Source of the DNA: Eupeodes corollae
Taxonomy: Eukaryota; Arthropoda; Insecta; Diptera; Syrphidae
Reading direction: 5' to 3'
Assembly (NCBI RefSeq): GCF_945859685.1
Contig: NC_079147.1
Coordinates: 88,032,315-88,096,314, forward strand
DNA: 64,000 nt
The notes under the pieces are model-generated. The model was not told the DNA's origin, did not search any database, and saw only the letters and a list, made by a program, of their open reading frames with translations. Positions 55,985 through 64,000 of this stretch are shown piece after piece (the stretch's first letter is position 1; the number at the start of each line of letters is the position of its first letter). The position numbers and the translations under genes are program-made.

Positions 55985-58252
55985 ATAATTCAAAATAATA
56001 CATATTAATGTTAGAAGACTTTAAACTGTCACATGCTATTTACTCAAAACTTTGTAATATACTTATTTGATACAACTTTAACGTGTACGTCTTCGTTCAT
56101 AAATAATAATTTCATTGTAATAAGGGTAACGGTTATAGAAAATCAGTCATGAAGGTCGCCATGTTTTTTTTACAAACGGTGTCATGAAAAAAGCATGGTG
56201 GTGCCCACGTTTAATGTTCTCCTACCCTTCGCCATAAAACTATTTAAAAACAATGGAATATGAAAAAAATAGTTAGCCACAGCAACGTCTGGCCGGTTCA
56301 ACTAGTTTATTTATAAATGCCAGATAATCTTTTAACAAAAGTAAACTGTATTTTCATTTTAAAAAATCATCTTTGTTTTATTCCATTACATTACGTTTGA
56401 TACCTCCAAAAGAATACACCCTTTTGTAGCGTGTGTCGCCAATTTACGAGCTTTGTGTTTATATTTTATATTTTTGTTAGAAGCACATCCCTGAAGTTGA
56501 GTTTATATATGTATGTAAATTTTTTTGTCTACAAACAAAAAAGAAACAAATTATTATTAAAAAGGAAATGTAATACTTGGAACTGTCAGGATTCTTTTAT
56601 TTTGTTTATTTTTATATACATATTTTGCGCAATGAAATTGAGAACCTCAGGGTCTTGCTTAAATGTTATTGATTCCTTTGATAGGCAAAGACTTCTAAAA
56701 GATTTATTTGTTATTTTATATTTCTTAAAACGTTAAGGGTTTCTTTTGCTTTCTTATTTTTGTATCCTTTAAAGTTTCATTCTAGCTTTCTTTTTTATGC
56801 AATTATAAGAAGTCATTGTCATTGATGCCTTTGAAAAGTTTGCAAAAATATTCTGATATTTTATAATTTAATAAAATTTAGATATTTTGTATCATTTGAG
56901 AATTATTCTATCTTTTTTATTAACTATTTATATAGATAAAAAAAGCTTTAAAGCTTAAATTCACCTCAGGAATGAAAGCAAATAAGTTTTAGTGCCAGTA
57001 GACGTTTTCTTTTTTAGTTCTCATTCTTTTAAAAATTCACTTGTTGCGATTTTGTGTTAGAAACTCAAACAAAGTGTTTATAGTAATTAAAGAAACTAAA
57101 TTATCAAAGTTTTTTGAAACTAAGTTTATATTTTTTGTTATCTCATAACATTATATGAGTTTTCAACGAGTAGCTATTAAAGCAATTAGAGGAAAGTTAA
57201 ATAACCTGTAGTTTTAATTGGATGCCATTAAAATTATGTTATGGCTTGTTTAAAAGGATTAAATTTGTTTATTTTGCATTTATTGCTTTTTTAATATTAT
57301 GGTTATAAAAGTAGCTGTGTAATTGTTTTTGTTTATGGATTTTATGTAAAAAAATAAACAAACAATAAGACAAACAAACGTAATTAAAAAAACGTTATTT
57401 AAAAAACGAAACGCTTTGTTCAAGTTTTTATCTTTTGAAATTGAAATGGATAAATATATCACTTGAATCGTTAAATATCGAAATTGTAGCAACGTAATAA
57501 GTTGGACCTTTGTATTGATTAGATTTTGAAGTTTTTGAGCAAAATTAAATGATGCAAGTAAGCATCGAGTTTGAGAGCTAATTTTGATCTTGGGCGATTT
57601 ATTTTCCAAAATATGGCAATATGAGAACGGGTTAATCAGGCGTTTTCGAAATTTCTTATGTTTTGTTGAATCTTAAATGTATACTAATATTATAACTAGC
57701 AGAGTCATAGTTTGTTTGTTTGTTTGTTTGTCCGTCGTTCACGTAGCATCGGAGCTATATTATGACATGATTCTTTCAGTGAAAGTAGTTACGAGGTTAT
57801 AAAGTATTTTAAGCTACTTTTTACAGTGGTAAAATATCTCATGTCGAAGAGATCCATCGATAAAACTTATAATAACATATTGAATATATTATTTTTCTTA
57901 ATTTGTAGCATATTATTAGGTGTTGCCTGTTTTTAGACTAAGCATCTATCAATAGGCATTTCTTATTAAAGGGAAATTGTTTTGAAAATTAATTTATAGT
58001 TATTGGATGAAGTAGCAGGAGATATTGGGTAGTATTTGTCAATAGACGCAGTCATAAGGTCAGAACAGAGCACTTTAACCCAGTAGACTTCTTTAACTCA
58101 CTTGAGCTGTACGGTGTTGCCTCACATAAGCAATAATTGAAATTAGGAATGCCAGTTTATATGCCTCTCGATTATGTAAGGGTGTGCCCCAACTTTGGGC
58201 CAAATATTATTAGTGCTAATATCTCAACCGGCGGTGCATCGTTGAAAAGGGT
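55985..58252. other. AT-rich stretch, no gene recognised
   Basis: Short frames only. CAACGTCTGGCCGGTTCAAC followed by TAGTTTAT at 56285-56312 resembles a Helitron-type 3' end, but no hairpin partner or 5' end is evident. TTTGTTTGTTTGTTTGTCCG at 57711 marks a microsatellite-like module. Confidence 0.4.
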
Positions 58253-58256
58253 TAAA

Positions 58257-58555
58257 ATAAATAAATTAGGTAGCGCAAATAGTCCTTTGAGAACTAGGGA
58301 CTAGTGATTTACAAATATGAACCATTTCTGTGTGCAAGTAATGTTGACAGAATGGAGGGGGCCTATAGTTTTATGCCGAATCGGAACGGCTAATTTGAGA
58401 AAGCACTTCTCATGACAAGAATTACTCTTGAAGGATTTGTCAAATCGTCGCAAGAGGCAGTACCCGTGAAAACGTTTTTAGATGGCACAAGCAGGGATTG
58501 TACCCAAAACCTCTGGCATGACAGTCTTACGCTTTAACTATCACGCCACGGATAC
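58257..58555 (-). mobile_element. tRNA-derived SINE, copy 3
   Basis: Same family as the copies at 9.8 and 38.6 kb: the minus-strand head has GTGGCGTGATAGTTAAAGCG and GGGTACAATCCC, the body has GAATTACTCTTGAAGGATTT on the plus strand, and the 3' end is the worn GCGCTACCTAATTTATTTAT. AAAGGGT flanks both sides (58246-58252 and 58559-58565), a plausible but short remnant of a target duplication. Confidence 0.82.
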
Positions 58556-59462
58556 TAGAAAGGGTGTAATTATTCCTGGAATTTAAATATTTTCCAAAGA
58601 TTTACAATTCCAATTCAAAAGTCTTTAATTCCCCAATAGTTAGTTTTGCTATTTGTGATTATCATTTTTAGGCTTTTGTTTCCATACGCTGTTAAACTCC
58701 CTTGGGTCTAGCATCTTTTGTGAGATCCTATTCCGTGGAAATAGTTCTTCAACTCACCAACACACTTTTGACGTTCAAACTTTAACTTTTGGTTCCATAG
58801 GCTGTTTACTCCCTTGGAAATAGCTCCTTTCTCGGGTTCTTGATAGTTCTATAATGGTATATATTTTTAAAGACTTCCTAAATGCTTAGTCAACCTGCAA
58901 CTGTCAAAGTCCTAAGCCCAAGAGTATTCAGCATACAGCTCCTATATTGTTGATATGGTTTTCAACTTACCAACATACTTTTGACTTTATAAACTCATTC
59001 ATTCAGAAATGGGCCTCATCGTTGGACATGATTCTTCAATAAAAATTGAGGCCAGTATTTCACTACTTCAGAGTATTGCTTATGGTCCTTTTGTCTGTGA
59101 AAAGACACTTCTGTTGAAAACGTTGAGTGTATTTTAAGAGAACTAACTATCACTTCAGGGTTGAAATTGCTAATACCTGGAAAAAAACTAGCACTTTTCG
59201 CTGTTTTATGGACTTTTTGACATGTTGCCTTCAGATCAAATGATCAAAAAATCTGGATCATTTATTAGACCATAGTCATTAAGTCCTAGACAAAAAGTTG
59301 GATCTAGCGGATTTGAGGAAACAGCTCTTTCTGTCCAGAGAAAAAGCTTCTTGACTAAATAGAACAATAGATGTAATTGTTTCCAATTTTATCAAAAAAA
59401 AATATACATAGCTCGGTAACTAGCTAGCTGTCTCAAGTTTCGCATGACAGGTTTGTTGATGT

Positions 59463-60511
59463 CAGGGGCGGATTAAGGGGATGGCAACCGGGGTGGAAGC
59501 CCCGGGCCTCTACAAACGGAGGCCCCCACAATAGAGACTTGGAAACATTTTTGTTTCAAATTCCTACTTGTAAAAATTGGTAAACATTTTTTCCTTTTAT
59601 ATTTATGACATGAAGTTATCGGAGAAGAAAAACGGCCAGTTTTTAGTCTTGAAAAAACTCAGCGATACTCGTTGGTCTTGTCGAGCTGAAGCTACAAAAG
59701 CCTTCGTCAACGGCTATTCGGAAGTTGAAGAAGTTCTTACCAGCATATCTTCCAATAAAGAGAATAAAGACACCGTGACTAATGAAGCAACGCACCTTCT
59801 ACATTAGATGAGTGGTGTCGAAATCGCTTTGTTTGCAACATTTTGAAACGATATCTTGGAGCAATTCAGAGCTACAAAAAAGATATTGCAAGATCCGAAA
59901 ATGATTCTTGAATCGGGAATGCGCGCATTAGAATCATCGAGATCATTTGTGAAATCCAAACGAAATGATTTTGATAACTACGAGAAAGCAGCCAAAAAAG
60001 TGTCCCATACTGATGAATATGTACAATCACGTACCCGCACCAGAACGAGAAATGTGAGTTTGACTCCGGGAAGCACAAGACGCAAATCTGTCACCGAAGG
60101 AAAAATACAAAGTATTCGCCTTCATCCCATTTTTTTCTTACTGAAAGATTGCATGCCTATGAAGCTGTACGTTCGGGATTTGGATTCCTGAATCACATCG
60201 ACAAGATGAATGCTGAAAATTTGCACGCTAGGCATTGCTGAAAGTGTATCCGGATGATTTAGAGCCTAGTCTTGGTAATGAGTTGGTTCAATTTGTGTCT
60301 TTGATTGACTTATACAAAAAGGAAAAGGACTGTGGAATCGATCAATCGCCGGAGCTATTTTACTACTAAATTCTCGAAAGTCAAAATTATTGAGCTACTT
60401 TCTTAAACCTCGTATTTGCATTGAGAATGTACATAGAAATGTAATGGGGCGAGGGGGCCTCCGATTCTTTACTGCCCCGAGGCCTCTGGACCCCTAAATC
60501 CGGCTGTGTGA
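59463..60511 (+). mobile_element. hAT element inside the older RTE-like copy
   Basis: Left end CAGGGGCGGATTAAGGGG and right end (as complement) CACAGCCGGATTTAGGGG match at 14 of 18 positions, with related GGAGGCCCCC-type text inside both ends. The RTE-like sequence continues on both sides, with about 30 bp missing. The 8-bp target duplication expected for hAT is not clear. Confidence 0.72.
59600..60400 (+). pseudogene. hAT transposase relic (ZMYM1-like type), central and C-terminal parts
   Basis: Reads LKKLSDTRWSCRAEATKAFV (about 59648-59707), DILEQFRATKKILQDPKMIL (about 59850-59910), SFVKSKRNDFDNYEKAAKKV, TRTRNVSLTP, then after a shift AVRSGFGFLNHIDKMNAENL (about 60160-60220), ELVQFVSLIDLY and the worn C-terminal FALRMYI at about 60412. 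The order fits hAT transposases of the kind related to zinc-finger MYM-type 1 proteins. The BED finger and first catalytic part are missing; two stops at about 59804 and 59850 break the frame. Confidence 0.75.
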
Positions 60512-61257
60512 CGGTCTTAATCTAAAGCGGCGGCGTCTCTAGGTATTTGATTTGAAGACCTTCGCTCTACAAACCCCAGCCATCTAAGCCATTGGACTTT
60601 TATTCTTTTGAACAGGTCAGCTTCGCTTCCCGAGAAGCATCCTAAGACGCCATCAGTTTTATATGAAGCGTCCAAGGCTCAGGACCATAGAAGGTGAATT
60701 TAGGTGCTGGCGAGCGGACTTTTCTCTAAATTGCCTTCCGAGTCTAAAGAAGCAGCGATTTCTAAGAATTATTCTTCATTTGATTTCAGCGCAGTTGTCG
60801 TTGTCTGTATTAGGTAGGTAGACAAAGTCTTTAACTACCTTAAAGTTAAAGCTGTCCATGGTGACGTTTTGTCCAAGATTTCGTTGTTCAGTGTCGTTTT
60901 TTGATGACATCTTCGCTTCCGTCGCAATGCTCAAAAACGCTCCACTGACATCACGCTTTGATCTTCAAATTATGTTAATATCATCGCCGTATCCGAGTAA
61001 TTGAATGGACCTTTGGAAAATTATTCCTTAAGTGTTTACGGTTGAGTTTTGCATAGTTCTTTCCAGAACGATATTGAAGAAATTGCATGACAGAGCATAG
61101 CTTTGCTTCGGTGAGATCCTTTCCGAACTTGATAAAGCAGCGTGCATTCATAATCGTCATTCTGCACAAACGGATAAGTTTGATAGGGATTCCAAAAGTA
61201 GACATTTCTATGTAAAGCGCTTCCCTATAGATGCTGTCATACTTACTTAAGGTGGCG

Positions 61258-62889
61258 CTACAGTCCGGGGCGGACCTGGGCCTCAACCAACAAGCGTCTC
61301 CAGCCAGCTCGGTCCCTAGCTAGCTGTCTCCAGTTTCGCACGCCAAGTTGGTTGAGGTCCTCTCCCACCTGGGTGCGCCACCTGAGTCGCGGTCTTCCTC
61401 TACTGCGCCGTCCCTCGGGATTGGATTCGAAGACCTTCCGGGCTGGAGCGTTGATGTCCATCCGCTCTACATGACCTAGCCATCTAAGCCGTTGGACTTT
61501 GATTCTGCTAACTAGGTCAGTGTCGCTGTACAGCCCGTACAGCTCGTCGTTATATCTTCTCCTCCATTCTCCATCTATGCGTACGGGACCAAAAATCGCC
61601 CGAAGAATTTTTCTCTCGAAGCATCCTAAGACGCTCTCATCTTTCTTTGACAGGGTCCAGGCCTCAGCGCCATAAATGAGAACCGGGATGATGAGTGTCT
61701 TATAGATGGTGATTTTACATGCTCGAGAGAGGACTTTACTTCTCAATTGCCTTCTAAGTCCAAAGAAGCAGCGATTTGCAAGAGTTATTCTTCGTTTGAT
61801 TTCAGCGCTGGTGTCGTTGTCTGCATTAATAGCGGTGCCTAGGTAGACAAAGTCCTTAACTACCTCAAAGTTATAGCTGTCCATGGTGACGTTTTGTCCA
61901 AGACGTCGTCGTTCAGTGTCCTTTTTTGATGACAGCATATACTTGGTCTTGCCCTCATTGACCACTAAACCCATCTTCTTCGCTTCCTTCGCAATGCTCA
62001 AAAACGCTCCACTGACATCACGCTTTGATCTTCCAATTATGTCAATATCATCTGCGTATCCGAGTAATTGGATGGATCTTTGGAAGATTGTGCCTCTAGT
62101 GTTTACGGTTGAGTTTTGCACAATTCTTTCCAGAACGATGTTGAAGAAGTCGCATGACAGTGCATCGCCTTGTCTAAAACCTTTTTTGACATCAAATGAA
62201 TCGGTAAGATCTTTTCCGATCTTGATAGAGCAGCGTGCATTCTGCACAAACGGATAAGTTTGAAACGGATGCAAAACTAGACATAGCTCGGTAGAGCTCT
62301 TCCCTATAGATGCTATCATAGGCGGCTTTAAAATCGATAAAGAGATGGTGGGTATCGATTTGAAGCTCCTGGGTTTTTTCCAAGATCTTCCGTAGTGTGA
62401 ATATTTGGTCGATAGTGGACTTTCCTGGTCTGAAGACACACTGATAAGAACCAATCAGGTTGGTGACGAATGGCTTCAGACGTTCACATAATACGGCAGA
62501 GAGGATCTTATACGCAATGTTAAGGAGACTAATGCCTCTGTAGTTGGCGCAGTTTAGAGAGTCTCCTTTCTTATGTATCGGGCATACTATGCTGAGATTC
62601 CACTCATCGGGCATGCGTTCTTCGACCATATTTTGCAGATGAGTTGGTGCATGCTCCCTACCAAGTCATTGCCTGCTGCTTTGAATAGTTCGGCGGTGAT
62701 GCCGTCAGCTCCAGCAGCTTTGTTTGACTTAAGTTTAGATATAGCTATCTTCACTTCGTCAAGGTCGGGTAGGCGGAATTGTTGATCTGCGTCGCCGAGG
62801 TTGAGTGGTTCTATCTCCCTTACAGCGGAATTCGGTTCGTCGTCGCCGTTATATAATTTGGAGAAGTGATCTTTCCATATTCTCAGCAT
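61258..62889 (-). pseudogene. RTE-like LINE: linker, reverse transcriptase and C-terminal domain
   Basis: From the right: LPDLDEVKIAISKLKSNKAA (in 62889-62587), then one frameshift near 62625, then RMPDEWNLSIVCPIHKKGDS and NYRGISLLNIAYKILSAVLC (62629-62192), FIDFKAAYDSIYREELYRAM (motif A), a shift near 62260, then KGFRQGDALSCDFFNIVLER and LLGYADDIDIIGRSKRDVSG (catalytic YADD intact). A thumb and C-terminal region follows, with LGHVERMDINAPARKVFESN and WRRLLVEAQVRPGL before the stop at 61258-61260. The RT copies element RNA at a nicked target. This is the least damaged of six copies and a good reference for the family. Confidence 0.86.
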
Positions 62890-62926
62890 CGACTGTGGTT
62901 CTACTACGATGTTCCCTTGATCGTCT

Positions 62927-64000
62927 TTACAGGCTTCGGTTCGTGGCTGGTACCCTTGGGAGGTTTTTTTTTACCTTTTGGTAAAATTTACGAACCTCAT
63001 TCCTGTTGTGACATCCCTCTATCTCCTCGATCGCGCGCTTCTCATGCTCTCTTTTTTTCCGTCTAAGAAGCCGGTGTTCCTCTCTCCTCTTCTGCTCGTA
63101 GAGCTCGCGAGCAGCTCTAGTCCTTTTGTGCAGCGCCGTTTTGTATGCCTCTTGTTTCGCTGCGTGCGCTTGCCGGCATTCGTCGTCAAACCAGGGGTTT
63201 CGCTGTGGTGGCCGTGTGAAACCTAGCACTTCAGAGGCGGCATCTCTGATGGCTGCAAGGCAATGTTGCCACTGGTTTTCAATGCTTAATGCAGGAAGCA
63301 TAGGACTCCTTAGGAGGTTACTAGAGACTCGATCGGAAAAGGACATGGCAGTCTCTTGCGATTGTAGCCGTCTAACGTCGAATCTTCTCACAGTACCTCC
63401 TTGTTTTGGCTTGGATCGGGATATCCGTAGCCGTACCTTGGCTACAACGAGGTAGTGGTCCGAGTCAATGTTGGCCTCTCGGAATGTTCGGATATCCTGG
63501 ATACTGGAGAAGTGTCGTGCGTCGATCGCAATGTGGTCAATCTGGTTGACGGTTGATTGATCAGGAGATTTCCATGTCCCCTTGTGGATATTAAGATGCG
63601 TGAACTGCGTACTAGCTACCAGAACGTCTCGCCCCGCAGCGAAATCGACCAGCCTGAATCCGTTGTCGGAGGTTGTGTCGTGCAGGCTGTATCTCCCGAT
63701 TATCCCACCAAAGATGTCTTCTCTTCCTAGCTTGGCATTAAAATCTCCTAAGACAATTTTAATGTCATAGCCAGGGCACTGCTCATATGTCTTGTCCAAG
63801 AGCTCGAAGAACATATCTTTGGTGTCTTCATCTTTCTCCTCTGTTGGGGCATGCGCGCATATTAGGCTTATGTTGGCGAATTTAGCCTTGATGCGGATTG
63901 TCGTGATGCGCTCGCTCACACTGTTGAAACTCAAGACTTTTTGCCTGAGCCTAGTTCCAACAACAAATCCACATCCAAATAGACGCTGTCTTTGTTCTCG
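62927..64000 (-). pseudogene. RTE-like LINE: AP endonuclease domain (partial at the window edge)
   Basis: The frame is open from the window edge (VVGTRLRQKVLSFNSVSERI) to 62927. It has endonuclease signatures ISLICAHAPTEEKDE, IVLGDFNAKLGRED, NGFRLVDFAAGRDV, VNQIDHIAID and ANIDSDHYLVVAKVRLRI; the GDFNA, QIDH and SDH residues that bind metal and cut are all present. The C-terminal third is a basic linker with FDDECRQAHAAKQEAY and RREEHRLLRRKKRE. The catalytic N-terminal Glu and Asn lie outside the window. It nicks target DNA to prime reverse transcription. Confidence 0.87.

Larger units (their letters stand above)
59405..61240 (-). pseudogene. older RTE-like LINE copy (family B), interrupted by hAT and by a younger copy
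   Basis: AGCTCGGTAACTAGCTAGCTG at 59408 and CAGCCATCTAAGCCATTGGA at 60578 parallel the 3' part of the younger element. The later frame 61286-60981 reads DSIYREALYIEMSTFGIPIK and RLCRMTIMNARCFIKFGKDL. The copy is broken by the hAT element at 59463-60511 and ends at 61240, in AAYDSIYREAL, where the younger copy begins. Its 5' part should lie beyond the younger copy, outside this window. Confidence 0.75.
61241..64000 (-). mobile_element. younger RTE-like LINE (family B), nearly complete, runs off the window
   Basis: Encodes in minus-strand order an AP endonuclease, linker, reverse transcriptase and C-terminal domain, ending with a 3' GCGCCACCTTAAGTAAGTA (AAGT)n tail at 61245. It is inserted into an older copy of its own family at 61240. 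Only about three frame breaks separate the parts. Its 5' end is to the right of 64000. The RTE label rests on the endonuclease type, the single ORF layout and the tetranucleotide tail. Confidence 0.85.

Noticed and set aside
56280..56315. Helitron 3' end
   Set aside because: A CTAGT-like end and GGCCGG text are suggestive, but no terminal hairpin, no TC start and no helicase coding sequence were found.

Overview
This is a eukaryotic nuclear window, most likely from an insect and probably a fly (inference). It is AT-rich, has no operon-like gene spacing, and is built almost wholly from decayed transposable elements: Ty3/gypsy, several non-LTR retrotransposon families, piggyBac, pogo/CENP-B-like, mariner-like and hAT elements, and a tRNA-derived SINE. 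I found no intact host protein-coding gene. The only stretch that looks like single-copy gene territory is about 21.0-24.8 kb. It resembles a long non-coding first exon of an insect gene, ending at a strong splice donor at 23694.

Layout. 1-3160: 3' part of a deleted gypsy-type LTR element. 3163-6740: a piggyBac copy inside an older repeat, itself carrying a 5'-truncated LINE. 6.7-10.1 kb: repeat debris, an RTE-like fragment and SINE copy 1. 10.2-19.1 kb: a cluster of a non-autonomous family that I call the TTAA-174 family (about 174-bp internal tandem units, one end rich in CGTACG, the other starting AAAGAGGCTGGGATGCGACC). It interrupts a pogo-like transposase at 13.8-16.7 kb together with an array of TAGTCAAT octamers. 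19.4-20.6 kb: AT simple repeat and a Jockey-like LINE. 25.2-31.4 kb: LINE and mariner relics. 34.5-39.3 kb: mariner relic, Jockey/CR1-like LINEs, a TTAA-174 insertion and SINE copy 2. 40.5-46.5 kb: nested and head-to-head LINEs. 48.4-55.9 kb: further TTAA-174, LINE, mariner and RTE relics. 58.2-64.0 kb: SINE copy 3, then an old RTE-like copy carrying a hAT insertion and a younger, nearly intact RTE-like copy that runs off the window.

How the parts relate. Empty-site reconstruction is possible at several joints. TTAA-174 copies duplicate TTAA (16832-18247 and 34883-35851). The RTE-like copy at 41158-42619 has a 10-bp target duplication. SINE copies have 13-bp and 17-bp duplications. The SINE 3' end matches the 3' end of the RTE-like LINE (about 26 of 34 positions), so the LINE probably mobilises the SINE. 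Families are named descriptively. Clade names come from motifs recognised by eye, not from database searches.
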